Assembly (NCBI GenBank): GCA_020081605.1
Contig: JAHREC010000009.1
Location: 1,302,001-1,366,000 of the forward strand
Reading direction: 5' to 3'
DNA from: Albifimbria verrucaria
Lineage: Eukaryota; Ascomycota; Sordariomycetes; Hypocreales; Stachybotryaceae
DNA length: 64,000 nt
This document shows positions 1 through 11,761 of this stretch, piece after piece. The position numbers were made by a program, and so were the translations under genes. Within the stretch, counting starts at the first letter, position 1; each line of letters begins with the position of its first letter. Under the pieces are notes generated by a model. That model was given only the letters and a program-made list of their open reading frames with translations. It had not been told where the DNA came from and searched no databases.

Positions 1-871
1 TGACAGAGAGGGGAAAGGTGGCGGAGAAGAGCATGACCTGGCGATCCTTGGGGTGGAACTGAAGGAGCTGCTCGATGACCGGGGTGAACTCGACGGACAA
101 CAGCTTGTCGGCCTCGTCCATGATGAACATGGGGCACTCGCTCAGGTCGGCCACATTCTTGCCCGCCAGATCGAGGATACGGCCGGGGGTACCGACGACG
201 ATGTGGACAGGGTCCTGGAGACGGATGATATCGTCGCGCAGACCGGTACCACCGGTGGTGACCATGACGTTGATGCCGAGGTGCTTGCCGAGGGTCTTGC
301 AGACCTGGGAAGTCTGCATGGCCAGCTCACGTGTGGTGACAAGGATAAGACACTGGATCTTGGAGACTTTGGGGTTGATGCGCTCAAGTGCAGGGATAAC
401 GAAGGCGGCCGTCTTGCCGGTACCATTCTTTGCTCGCGCCAAGATGTCTCGGCCGGTCAATGCGACGGGGATAGCTTCTTCTTGAATGGGGAGGGCTTCT
501 CGAAACCGGCCTCGAAGATGCCCATGAGCAGGTCTCGCTTCAGAGCGAAGTTTTCGAATTCTAAGCCTTTTGTGTTGGTGACATCCTAGGGAGAGAGAAG
601 GGAGGTTAGCAAGATGGGGCCGAAGAGAGCAGAGCAGAGGTCGTCTGCCCATGGCGGCGATTAAGCCGATGCGCCGCGGCGATGCACTCACCTCGGTCTG
701 TTGCCTGGTATCCTTGGTGGGAATCTTGAGGTTCTTCTTCCAGTCGGCGTTCCCTGAAGGTCCATCGCTGCCAGCTCGTCAGTAAAGTCCTCGTAGGGGC
801 CCCACGGCTAGGATAGCTGTAGCCGACCTAATCTGTGTGCTTTCCAGCTTCTCTACCAGTTGATCCGACAT
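1..871 (-). CDS. DHH1: ATP-dependent DEAD-box RNA helicase Dhh1 (DDX6 family), 3' part outside window
   Basis: Cytoplasmic DEAD-box helicase that promotes decapping and translational repression in P-bodies (family knowledge). The reading starts [12 protein letters not shown] at 871. Exons are 828-871, 692-767 and 585 leftwards, with introns 768-827 and 586-691. Visible in order: the Q-motif region (GFEKPSPIQE), motif [19 protein letters not shown] (Ia; usually PTRELA), [12 protein letters not shown] (Ib), the DEAD box in MDEADKLLS, and SAT in [10 protein letters not shown]. The helicase C-terminal lobe lies beyond position 1. The frame breaks once at the G run 488-491 (C run on the coding strand), where one missing base restores [11 protein letters not shown]. 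The first intron has an unusual donor (GTCGGC) but a good branch site (CTGAC) and GCAG acceptor. The family assignment is firm; the first exon is less certain. Confidence 0.93.
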
Positions 872-882
872 TGTGGCTGTGA

Positions 883-898
883 TGTGTGTGTGTGTGTG
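883..898. repeat. (TG)8 microsatellite in DHH1 5' leader
   Basis: Eight TG units, read as (CA)8 on the DHH1 coding strand, begin 11 nt upstream of the proposed DHH1 ATG. They are followed by a TGGG/GGTGG-rich stretch to about 915, so the tract lies within the 5' untranslated leader. Confidence 0.85.
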
Positions 899-1442
899 GT
901 TGGGTGGGTGGGTGGTTTTCTGCCGTGTGCAGACAAAACTGCAGGTTCGCGAGGGGAGAGCGGTGGGTGTGCCGTTTCCTTGTCGATGTAGGCGTGCGAG
1001 CGTCAATGCGGAGGCTGCAATGACGGACGGGGATCGAAATGGGTGTGCTCTCGGAGGAGTGGCACAGGACAGCTGCTTCGTCTGGTCGTTTGGTCCTCTT
1101 TTTGAGTGTCTTCCCGCTGCTTCTAGTCGGTGTGGGAAATTTTGTGGGAGCCGAGAAATCGTGGATGCTCTTCCAGCAAAGCCGCGCAAGAACAAGCTCG
1201 GTTAAAAAATAATAAGGCGACGCGGAGAAGGGTTCTAGAAAGAAGCGTCTGTTTGGCTCGCGGGGAGGATACGGGGAGGGGCGCAGAGGCCTATGCGTTT
1301 GTGTAGGTGGAATGGAAGAGAAGTGGTGAGGGAGGAAGAGAGATTATTCCTTGGGTCGTGTGGTGGAGGTGGGAAGAAGTTGGTTGGTGGAGGCTCCAAG
1401 ATTCCCCAAGTTTGGAGGTACAGACAGACGGCTGCTGTAATG

Positions 1443-1466
1443 TACTAAGGTACTAAGGTACTAAGG
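1443..1466. repeat. Three tandem 8-bp units (TACTAAGG)
   Basis: Three perfect consecutive copies of TACTAAGG, followed by degenerate TAGGTAG units to about 1480. The tract lies upstream of DHH1. Confidence 0.8.
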
Positions 1467-2429
1467 TAGGTAGTAGGTAATGTGTGCTAACGGAAAGGTG
1501 AACACTACGAAACTGAACCGAACCGAACTGAACCAAACCGAAGCAAAAGCCACGGCAAGATTCGCTAGCCGGTGCGGTCACGTGAGCCCCTAACCCCAGC
1601 TTCTGTACCGCTGCCGCGTTTAGGCCACGGAGACGCCTACCTGCGGCCGACGTGCTGAGCCCCTACAAACCGTGCGTACAGGTACCACCGGCACTACCGA
1701 TCGCAGGGTAAAGGCGCCGTACCTTGTATTTTCCCACGGTATTTTCCCACGTCCAGTCAGTCTTATTATTAGTCTTGCTACAGCAAACACACTGACTACA
1801 CACCTCTTGGCAGGAATTCACCCAATAAAACCCCCTCTGCTAAACTCCCTTCCTTTTTTTTTTGGCTAGAAACACATGTCTCGTTGCATGAGAGATAGTA
1901 AAGGCCCTTGTGTGCGTTACGTAACAGCCTGCCTGTCCGTTGGCGTTTCTGTTTTCCGTTGCGCCCATCTTTATCATGTCGTGCAGATGCTTCAACAGCA
2001 AGCAAGCCAGGCCCCTCCTTGCTCACCGTCCCAAACGCCCATGCAGCCTCGAGACACACATGCCCAATTTCGTCTACGGACATCCCCACGGGAAAAGCAA
2101 ACACGGTGAAAAATAATAGGAGTAATAAGAAAGAAGGAGGGGGAACAAATAATGATAAACTAGAAAGTCTCTGGATAAACAAACTAATACGGTGTAGTCA
2201 TAAGCTGAATAGCTAGTTGAAACACTTCAGCTTGTCTCGCTCACAGCTCCTCACACTACCCATCGACGTACACGGTTCAGCAAAGCTTGTTCATTCTAGC
2301 TCGTTGCTCTCCCTGGCCTCTCTAACTATTTTTCCCTTGCCAGTTAGAATACAAAAATCATTGTGCCACAACCCCTAGGATATAAAAAGTGTACTCGTAC
2401 AAAGCTCGTCAAGTTCCATCGTCAGTCCT

Positions 2430-4228
2430 CTACAGCTTCATGCCCAGGGCCTTGCCCACCCTCAAGCTCTGCCTCATGCTGAGGTCCAGCATGATCTCCT
2501 CGCTACCTCCAGGGATGGCGTAGGCCCTGACATCCCTGTACAGCCTCTCGACCTTGCCACCCTGGCCGCCTCGAGAGTAGCTGAGACCACCGAAGATCTG
2601 ACTGGCCTCACGTGCACAGAACTCGAAGGTCACGGTGGCCTGGGCCTTGAGACCGGCGATGGGGCCGCCGAGACGCAGCATGGCCTCGGTGTCGCCCATC
2701 TTCTCACACTGGTACATGAGGTTCTCCAGCCAGTTGTAAGAAGCCTCGATCTGGCGAGCCATGTGCGCCAGCTTCATGCGGATCACGGGGTGCTCGATGA
2801 GCTTCTTGCCGAAAGTACGACGCTTGTTGGCGTACTTGACAGACTCCTCGTAGCACACACGGGAGAAGCGCAGAGACTGGATGATGATGCCCATACGCTC
2901 GTGGTTGAAGTTGGTCATGATGACTATCAATCGTTAGCTGGTGGTCAATGGTTAAGTAGGGGTTCGTAAGCTTTGAAACATACCTCGGAAGCCCTGGTCC
3001 TTCTTGCCGAGCAGGTTCTCAACAGGGACCTTGACATCCTCAAAGGTGATGTAGGTGGTACCGCTGGACCAAACACCCTGGCAGTCCATTCTCCTGGTGC
3101 TGACGCCCTCGCCGCGCTCAATCAGCAGCAGACTGACACCGTTCATGCCAGGACCGCCAGTTCGGACGGCGGTGGTGAAGTAGTCGGCCCAGATACCGTT
3201 GGTGATCCACTTCTTCTCACCGTTGACGATGAAGTGCTTGCCATCCTCGCTAAGCTTGGCCTCGCAGGTCAGGTTGGCGACGTCACTGCCGGCATCGGGC
3301 TCGGTGATGGCCAAGCAGATGCGCTTGTCGCCGCTTAGGATACCGGGCATGATGCGGTCCTCGAGAGCCTGCTGGCCGAACTTCATGAGGGAGGGCAGCC
3401 AATGCCGAAACCGCCAATGAGGTTCCAGACGAAACCACCGGAGCCGGTACGAGACAGCTCGTCTGTGACAATCATCTCGTGGAAGAGATCCCACTTATCG
3501 GTAGGGACCGACTTGACGCCAGAGGCGTACTGTGTAGGGTAGTTGGTGCCAAGAAGACCGGCGAGGTAGCCGCGGCGGCCCATCTCCTTGTAGATCTCCT
3601 CGGGAACACGCTTGGCCTCGTCCCACTCGGAGACGTAGGGCTCAATGTCGCTCTCGACCCATTCGCGGACCTCAGCTCGCAGGGCGGCGTGGGTCTCGTT
3701 GTAGTAGGGGCTGTGGTACTGTAGTTCCATGTCAGTCAGCCGCTCCGCTCGGGAAACGTGGCCGGGTGCTACTCACGCTCTGGTACCAGGCAGGGTCGGC
3801 GAAGGGAATCAGATCGCCGTAGGGCTCCAGAGGCTCGGACTCCTCGTGGGCGGGGCAGCGGCGGCCTTTGCGGGAGCCTTGGGCTTGGCCGGGGCGGGCG
3901 CAGCAGGCTCGGGCTTGGGCTCCTCCTTGGGCTTGCTGTCGAGGGAGCCGACCTGCAGCTTCGCCTTGTACTTCTTGAGGATGCCATCGTTGTGGTACTT
4001 CCAGAACTGCTTGGAGGCGTCCTTACCAGCGACGCGCTGGAGGATCTTCTTGCCGCCTGTGACAGAGCTATGTAAGCAGCGATTCGTAGAATTGAGCTAT
4101 GGTCAAGACATACCGGGATGCTCGTCCTGGAACTTGGTCAGGTCGTAGACATCGCCATCGACGATGATGTACAGGTCGCCGGGCTTGTTGTGCGAGGCAA
4201 CGTCGCCGGTTGTGAAGGTCTTGGACAT
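2430..4228 (-). CDS. Acyl-CoA dehydrogenase with N-terminal cytochrome b5 domain
   Basis: Flavoprotein predicted to introduce a 2,3-double bond into acyl-CoA, fused to a heme-binding cytochrome b5 domain that may act as electron carrier (known fungal architecture). Exons on the minus strand are 4114-4228, 3777-4056, 2984-3718 and 2430-2923, with introns of 57, 58 and 60 nt. Restored length is about 541 aa. The b5 domain is at roughly residues 1-80, with HPGG spanning the first splice junction and the second heme-ligand region FWKYHNDGIL. A Pro/Ala/Lys-rich linker follows. The dehydrogenase part shows ITEPDAGSD, GEKKWITNG, and a C-terminal region with ERLYRDVRAYAIPGGSEEIMLDL. The protein ends in MKL, a weak PTS1-like tail, so peroxisomal location is possible but unproven. 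Two frame breaks (G runs 3393-3395 and 3852-3855) are each repaired by one C on the coding strand. Confidence 0.93.
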
Positions 4229-5369
4229 GGCTGCGGTGGGGAGATGTGTGGGAGCGATGGAGGGAGGGGAGGAGGGATGGAAGAGGAGCAGAGCAGGAGA
4301 ATATGTAAAAGAAGGAGATCGTGGAGGGTCGGTTTGGCTGGCCTTAAATTCGGTCGGCAATCCAGCAGCCATCTATCAATCACATGCCAGCCAGCCAGCC
4401 AGCCAGCTCCAGAGTGCGGAGGGTCCGGCCAGAATAGCGGGCCAGAATAGCATCTCCCCACAGAGGGCCAGTCCAGGCAGTGGACGTTACAGCGGGGAGA
4501 GAGTCCAGCCCTCTCCAATAACTACAGTACCTACAGCCAGCGCAGCAGCCCAGCCCAGCACATCTGTGCAGGTTCCCTTGGACCAGGCTCAGGCTCGGCG
4601 CACAGCCGTGTCATGTGGCCCTTTCGTCCATGCTTCTCCCCGTCTGACTCGGGCCAAACGTCCTTGCTCGCATGTGATATTTTTCCCAGCCAGAAAAACC
4701 CAAACCAACCCTTGCTGATGTCATGGAGCTGGGGTGGATCAACCGTCTCCAAAACATGCCGAGGTTCGCGCTGCTCGTCCAATCCCCTTGTCTGCATTGC
4801 CAAGGTGGGAAACCCACTCCTTGCCTACCCCGGAGTCATGACCCCATGGAGAAGCACGCTGCTGCACGACTCCAACACGGAATATGCTCTCGAATTGGAA
4901 AGTAGCCCTGGTGCCAATCGTATTCCCCATGTTTGTTCGTTTAATACCCGAGTGGGATACCGTTTTCTCTCCATTGGGTGGCTCTCTCTGTCTCTCCATC
5001 CCTCTCTCCAAGGCATAACACCCATACATGTCTCGTAGTTACCGTACAAAGTACAACCACAATATGCATGTCTAGTACTTTGCTTCTTCCACACCATCTC
5101 TGGATCAAACTGCTTGAAATATTCTCTCTTCACAAGTCAACTCAAATGTGCTAAATAAAAACAGTAATACTCTTCCTCCTGAGCTGTCCTTTTGCCCTCG
5201 GATTCAGAAAACGCCAAAACTCCCTCCCTCCACTTTTCACGCATAATACATAGACCTAGTCATCGCCTTCTCTCTACAAAGCCGACCACCAGCATGTCTT
5301 TATAACAAGACCAGAACATAGTCGAGACCGTCGACTGTTGATCACAGGTGCTTAGTGTCTTTGTTCGTC
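4229..5369. other. Intergenic: acyl-CoA dehydrogenase promoter and FEN1 downstream flank
   Basis: No gene supported. Contains the (CCAG)5 repeat and mixed sequence. Open frames on both strands lack domain-like features and overlap each other. Confidence 0.65.
4387..4406. repeat. (CCAG)5 microsatellite
   Basis: Five perfect CCAG units upstream of the cyt b5-acyl-CoA dehydrogenase start. The same tetranucleotide repeat occurs at 26347-26370 upstream of the RMND1-family gene. Confidence 0.85.
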
Positions 5370-6661
5370 TCATACGGCGCCACGGGGCTTGGCCTTGGCT
5401 GCCGCCTTGTCCTTCTTATCCTGCTTGAGCTTCTTCTTTTTCTCCTCGTTCTTCTCCTCGAGCTTTCGCTTATGCGCCGCTTTCTCCTCATCCGTCTTGG
5501 GCACCGCCTTGAAGAATCCTTCTAGACGCGCCTGTTGTGAACTCTTCAGGTTCTTCTCCAATCGAGCTCCACCGCTGCGCACACGGTCCTCCGAGAAGCC
5601 CTTCTCCGTCACCAAGAATTGCACAAGGCCATCGATATCCGGCTTCTCCCACTTGAAATCGCACAACGGGTCGTCCGCCGGGCGCACATCTGGCTCGAAG
5701 AAGAGGTCTCGCGCTTGCAGGTAGGGCCAGTCATCCGGGATCGTGTACTTCTTCTTGGGGTCTTTCTCAATTGCCTCGACAACCTTTTCCAACGAGCCGT
5801 GCTCTCGGATCAGCTTGAGAGCTGTATTGGGGCCGACCTTGGGGATAGGGTCGAGGTAATCGCAGCCGAGTAGAATGCAAAGATCAACAAACTACAAACA
5901 CCCATCAGTCAAAGAAACAGAACCGGTCCGAGTTGGCTACTCACCTGTTTGCGGTCCATGTTGAGTCCGTCCAGAACCTTGCTCAGGCGAATCTCTTGAA
6001 TAGGCTCCTTCCTTTGCTCGCTGAACGTAAGGTGCCTCAGGAGGATCGGAGAATCAAAGCACAGGGTATCCATATCCTCACTAGCTGCAGCGTAGACCTT
6101 GCCGCCTTTGGCCAGGACCGCACACTGAGCCTCCGCCTCGGTTGGGGCGACGATGAAAGGAATGCCCATCAACTTCAGTAGTCGTTGACACTCGGCGTTG
6201 TGCTCTCGTGTGACTCTGACTGTTCTCCGCGAAAACTTCTCCACATCCTCTGCGGTACCCGTCTCCTTGGCCTCCTCCAGGCCTTCGGTGGCCTCCTGCT
6301 TACGCTGGAAACGCTTCGCCAGCTCTCCAGACTTGAGCTTAGGGGCGCACCATCGAAGACGTAGAGGGGCTTGATTCCATTGTCCACCATACGCAAAGTA
6401 CGGTAGAACATGCCCATCAGATGTGAAGTCGTCTCGCCAGTCTCGTTCATCAGCTGCTGGCCCTCGGATCGGACGGCAATCAGGAAACTATAGATACTCA
6501 TGGAAGCATCCTATGGCTGGGTCAGCTGGAGCAGGCTCTGTAAGGAATACTAGATGACATACAATTGCTACCTTGCGGCCAAACTGATGCTTGATCTCGC
6601 CCTCCTTGATCGCATCAGGAGCCTCCTCCTTGATGATCTGGAAGAGCTGCTTAATACCCAT
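5370..6661 (-). CDS. FEN1: Flap endonuclease 1 (FEN1/Rad27)
   Basis: Structure-specific 5' flap endonuclease acting in Okazaki fragment maturation and long-patch base excision repair in the nucleus (family knowledge). Exons are 6563-6661, 5945-6510 and 5370-5891; introns are 52 and 53 nt. Restored length is 395 aa, matching the family. The start [10 protein letters not shown] is the conserved N-terminus, needed for catalysis. The N nuclease domain contains YVFDGAPP. The I domain has [12 protein letters not shown] and ASEDMDTL (metal ligands), then [22 protein letters not shown] (helix-hairpin-helix). The C-terminus has a PCNA-interacting box QARLEGFF followed by a lysine-rich tail. One frame break at 6342-6345 is repaired by one C on the coding strand, giving [14 protein letters not shown]. 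Confidence 0.96.
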
Positions 6662-7599
6662 CTTGGCGGGGTCTAGCTGTGCAAGCCACTGCTGTGTTTT
6701 CTAGATAGGCTGAACAGGTGTGAAAGGTGAAAGGTTGCGAGCCCAATTTGCGTCAAGCAGATACGCAAAGCTGATCTTATTTGTAAAGGGAAAAGAAAGA
6801 AGGAATTGCTGAGCGTTTGTCACAACGTGGGGTGTCTGTTCACAAGTAAGAAAAGAAAAAGGTGGGAAGCTCCAGCCAAGCTGGGCGCGAACCAGCCGCG
6901 TCCAAAAGTCATGACGCGCCTTATCGCGGTTTTCTAGGCAGGCGCCTCCCTTATCTAAATGGGCTCCACCTTTCGCCCTCGGTCGCAACTACTATGTTAC
7001 GACACCACCAGGCACGTTCTATACAAGGCATTCTCGCGATATTCTAATCATACGGTATTGTATTCATAGCCAATCGTAACAACTTCATTTCCGTTCAAAA
7101 TTAAACCATCTATTCTGAAATGTATCGACGGGCACCACCACCTAGCAGAGTCATCGCATCCCCACCGTCTAACCAGACCACGAGAACATGGCCCAATTGT
7201 CATAGTAGATAGCAGGACACAACCATCTAGCTAGGAAAGCAAAACATGGTCAATAGTTTTTAACAAAGTCCTCAATCCCTCCCACCTCACTTTGTTCATG
7301 CCGTCGATTGTAATGTTTTGATCTACCGCTCGGAATACAAAGCAGTCAAGGATGGATCTCTCCTTGCGCTTCACCTTGCCGTGCGGATCTTTCATGTACT
7401 TCACGGGAAACATTTTTGTAACACGGACGTCACACGTAGCAGACCAAACTACGAAGAGGTACTGTATGGTATTGCATCAATACTCCAGCCAAGCGCCCTT
7501 TGGATGTGAGTCATCATGGCTTTGCTCTTCTTGGGTATCGTACATTATTGAACCCGGCATCCTACTGCCGTGTCTTGCTCCGTCGACTTCCTATGCTCG
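6662..7599. other. Intergenic: FEN1 promoter and Nup37-like gene 3' flank
   Basis: No gene supported. Holds the FEN1 upstream region and the downstream flank of the next minus-strand gene. I see no repeat or conserved domain. Confidence 0.65.
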
Positions 7600-9812
7600 T
7601 TAGCGTCCGCTTCCACTTCCCCTTCTCTCACATATCTTCAAAAAGACCCGTTTCCTGCCATTTTCTTGTCTACCGTTGAGTGCATCCAAGGCTTGGTCGA
7701 CCTCCATAATGTCAAGCATCTCAGCCTCCACGTCTCGCCTCGTCACATCATCAGATACGTCTGCGGCAGCGCTGAGAGTGCCAGCAAATTCGAAGCCCGT
7801 CAAGGCCTTTGGTGGCTGTGGCTGTTCATCTTGCTTGCCGGCGGGATAGTCAGTATCATCCTCGCCAAACAAAAGCGGCTTCCTTCTTAACGTGCCGGGC
7901 TTGACAGTGCTGAGGTTGAAGGACATGTTCACATCCTTATCGGATTTGCCATGCACGATAATGGCAGGGGTTTTGTCGCTAGAAAATAAACGGTTGCGAC
8001 GACTGCCAACTACTCCACCAATCTTCTTGCCGACACTTTCGTCGCCTTCGCGGACCACGACGAATCTTGACTCGCCCTGCACCAGAACATCGACTGGCAA
8101 TCCACCATCCTGGCTGCCATTGCCAGTCTTAAGTGGGTTCAAGACGAGGCCCACACCACAGCACCTTTCACCCAGAAGGCCAGTGGACAGATCCAGCAAC
8201 CTGATCATTTTGGTGGGTTGGGCTCCAGTAAACAGGTTGGCTCCGCTGCTAGTTCCCTTCCGTAGTTGCGAGTCCCAGAAACGTGAAACTCCTGGTATTA
8301 CGCAGACGTGCTCGAGGCTACCGATCCAGAACGCCACGCATTCATCCTGTAGAGCCTTGCCAGAAGAGGGTAGACCCATGACCTTGATGCCGCCTTGCAT
8401 AGCAGCCAGCTTGTTGCTTGTAGTCGCGGAGCCGAGTGAGGCTGTGGCCTGTCGACGAGTGTGAGGCGTCATGGGAGCAAAGTCCCCAGAAGCGCTTTGC
8501 TTGTGCTGTGCGATAACACTCCGCAGTGAACTAGTTCCGTCGACATACCCCGTTATGCTGAAGGCAGTGATGGCAGCACCACGAACTCCCGATATCAGCT
8601 TGGTGGAGATTGATGTACCAGATGATGGGCTACCTCCTTGTACATCCCAGATGCCCCATGTGCCATCTGCTAGCAAGGCAAATATGGCACGACCATGCGC
8701 GATCCAAGCTGCATCTAGGACCGGTTTCCTAGAAGATGACTGCCTGGCAAAGTTCTGATATAGGGTGAGAAGCCAAGAACCTTGCGCAGGGAATGGCCCA
8801 GTGTGATCAGGATCAGGGGTAGGGAAGACTGTGCAAAATCATAGATCCGAACACCATGCGATGGTGAAACAGCCAGCAGCTGTGATGTGTGGACTGGGTT
8901 GAAGGAAATGCTTCCCAGTGGAGCAGGTAGGAATTCGGTTTGGAAAGGCTCAATTGGTCGGCCAGGCTTCTCTGCACCCTCGAGAGGAACATCCCATAGG
9001 CGAAGTATACCAGAGGCCTCACAAGAATGTGATGCAACGACAGCTCGAGCACCTCCACCAGTTCTGTCCCCGGATTTCGGTGTGGATAGAGTGATGGCGA
9101 TGCCTTTGCTGGGTTTTGCCTGACCACCCAGCAAAACGAGCGACTCTCCCCAGGCTCCAGATCCGGCGCGGCCAGCAAGTAGGTCGCTTCTCAGTTCCGG
9201 TCTGGCCTTGCTCTCGGGGACAGGGGCGTCAATGGAACTGTGATGACATAGACGTCGTTTGTGATGCAAGACACGGCAAAGACCATGTGTTGGGTGAGGA
9301 TAGTAGTACCACCAATGCCTGCTTCGTTGGCAGCGCATGGTGTGATTGGAAGAACCGACACGTTTGACACGGCAGTCCCCAGGTTCAGCTCGAGGGTTTG
9401 CGTGATCTCGGGATAGGGGCCCTGCTCGGTCGACTCCTCGAACTCGGGTTTGTCCACAAACTTTTGTGCTTGTGATGATTTCGCAGGTGGCTCGTCATCG
9501 TCGGAGTCAATGATCATTACTGCATCGCCTCCTGTTCCATTTTGCTTTTCCTTTGCCGGCTCCTTTTTCGCGGGCTTCAACCGCCTACCACCTCGCCACA
9601 CCAGAGTCACGCCGTTGTCGTGGCCATATATGAGGATTGTGGCTCCTTGCGGAGACTGAACGGGATAGGTTTGCACATCGTTGATCCGTCGCGACAGGTT
9701 GTATCTAGTATCATTAGAGACTGCGTTGCGGATTTTCAGTGTCGTGGATGGCTTACGTGAATTGCGTATTTTGCGCGGTGCGCCGTATGCGAGGAAGTGT
9801 GGACGATGTCAT
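7600..9812 (-). CDS. WD40-like beta-propeller protein, probable fungal nucleoporin Nup37
   Basis: Two exons, 9757-9812 and 7600-9704, with a 52 nt intron; restored length is 720 aa. The N-terminus MTSSTLPRIRRTAQ leads into YPVQSPQGATILIYGHDNGV and LVWRGGRRLKP. An acidic insert (VMIIDSDDDE) and propeller-type strands follow, such as GILRLWDVPLEG, GSISFNPVHTSQLLAVSP, HGVRIYDF and DGTWGIWDV. The C-terminal third is low-complexity and charged. I recall this N-terminal pattern from filamentous-fungal proteins annotated as Nup37, a scaffold subunit of the Nup84 complex, but the sequence alone supports only a WD-repeat-like fold. Two frame breaks (G runs 9223-9226 and 8816-8819) are repaired by one C each on the coding strand, and the total then divides by three. 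Confidence 0.75.
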
Positions 9813-11761
9813 CCTGATGTGAATCCTGGGCCGCCCGCCTTCAATGAGACGAAAGTATGTTGGTTACAGCTCAAGGCCTATGCATTACACTGCAAGGTCT
9901 AGTGTCGGGGATCGAGAGAGGTGGTTGTGGTGGCTTACAACAGAGCGCCTTGCTCTGCCTTCGTTTGCCTTGGTAGCTTATCAAAGAACTTTTATTAGAG
10001 ACGCGACAAGCTTCACATCGCGAAACAGGTACCAGCACAGCTCTAGCTTCGAGATCACGTGCCTGTGTTTGACGCTCACGTCGCCTACCCTATAACGCAT
10101 GGCTATATATGACCTCAGGTCATCTCTATGTTCAATAACAGTCGTGATTGAGTCTTGTTTTATCTTTTTTATGTATATAAGACCTTGTTACTTTGCTTGC
10201 TGAGAGGTATGGGGTGTCGCCTTGGTTGGGTTACGTAGATGTAGTGTTGACTTTGTGTCGCTATTATTTTGAAGTGATGCATGTTCCTGATTTGATTACC
10301 AACAGAGCTCCTTTCCACATCAACGTCGATCTAGCTACAGCCTAACACAATAGCCTACCGTAGCACAGGCATGAATTAGCACCCAGCAGTTTAACAACCC
10401 TATTTAATCCACACGCATATTATGCTAGGGGACAGGAAGTTCAGGATTCAAGATGATACACCAACCCGCCGACCCATCACACCAGGATCCCGCCCCCAAG
10501 GAGATAAGGTGCCGCCAAACAGGAGAAGAGTACCTAAGCGACACCTCAAATAACTTAACCACCCAGTGGGAAAAGGAGCAGTGCCAATACTATGTACCCA
10601 AGTGACAAGATGAAACCATGTTAGCTCCACAGCGACCCCTATCAAATCCGTGAGATACGAGTGCCATCGGAACGAATAACCTCAAGTTTGTCAAATGCAG
10701 AAAGAAAACAAGATTAGCAGCAGCCTGGAAACAGCCACTAGTGATGAACACCAACTACACAATATCAAGCCCATCCATGAACCAGGAGATATTGGGTAGA
10801 GGCTCACCCAAACACTGACAACCACATGAAACATCAAACAGACATACCAACATTGGTAATCAGATAGCCCGTAAACATAAAAGACAGCGGTACCTATAAA
10901 AATAGTCGTACCGGGAAATGCGATACTAATTAATTTGCATGCTCTACTGTTGCCACAAAGGATGGCATCCGAATACACGGGATATGCCCCTAGATATCCC
11001 GGCCAACCACCACAATCCAAATACAACGTTCTGTAACAAGATGGTATTTTGCTTACTATTCCCAGTTCCCTACATACATCCATAGAGCAGAATTCATAGG
11101 CTATTGCCCAAGAGAAAGCAAGGTGGAACATTGTCCCAAGAGGCAAAGAGCGAACAACGCACCCATAGCCGCAAGCACCTGCCTGAGCATTGCCATCGCG
11201 ACTCTCTATATTCCAAAAGACCCCTCAAGTTCCCCGAGTCGTCGCTCACCTGGCCGCGAGTATTCATACACAAGAGACCGTCATGCGAGACACCGACACA
11301 GAAAATGCGAGCTCAACACAGTAAAACCAAGCCATGTGCCTAGTATGGCCATGCCGATGTCAAAAGGAATGTTGTCGTCTTCGTGAACCCTTGGCGTAAA
11401 GAAAAGTGACTGAACCCACGTACGGGAGGAGTGATTGACATAGGGGTAAAAGAAATCGTTTGTTTCCCCGATCAAAGACAGATCAGGACATCGTCCTCGA
11501 CGAGAAGGTCGCCAAGATGAGTGAACAAGCCCGATCGTGCCCTTTCGGTAAGAGAAACGTCTTCTATCCCTACGCCTAGAAAATAATCGAACGCCATCAA
11601 ATCGTCGATAATCCGATCGATCGGTGGACATAAACTGCCACCCCAAAAACGCCATTAATGCCAGTGGTTCTAAGGGAAGACGCAAGAGGCTCAAAATAAG
11701 ACGGGGACATGTTTTGGACGCGAGTCCAAATGTGTGGTGATCAAGTAGTTTTGTTGTCGTC
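9813..11761. other. Intergenic: no gene supported
   Basis: Upstream region of the Nup37-like gene on the left and downstream flank of the WSC gene on the right. A 151-codon minus-strand open frame at 10691-11146 is hydrophobic but has no domain, intron structure or plausible start context, and is not called. Confidence 0.6.

Larger units (their letters stand above)
872..2429. other. Intergenic: DHH1 promoter side and acyl-CoA dehydrogenase 3' side
   Basis: No gene supported. The stretch holds the DHH1 upstream region and, at the right, the downstream flank of the acyl-CoA dehydrogenase gene. Low-complexity pieces include three tandem copies of TACTAAGG (1443-1466) and an imperfect GAACC array (about 1513-1540). 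Open frames here on both strands have no recognisable domain. Confidence 0.7.

Noticed and set aside
53..589. 178-codon plus-strand open frame
   Set aside because: It is the antisense shadow of the DHH1 helicase core; the minus strand shows all DEAD-box motifs.
10691..11146. 151-codon hydrophobic minus-strand frame as a membrane protein gene
   Set aside because: No domain, poor composition for a gene of this genome, and it lies in the expected 3' flank of the WSC gene.
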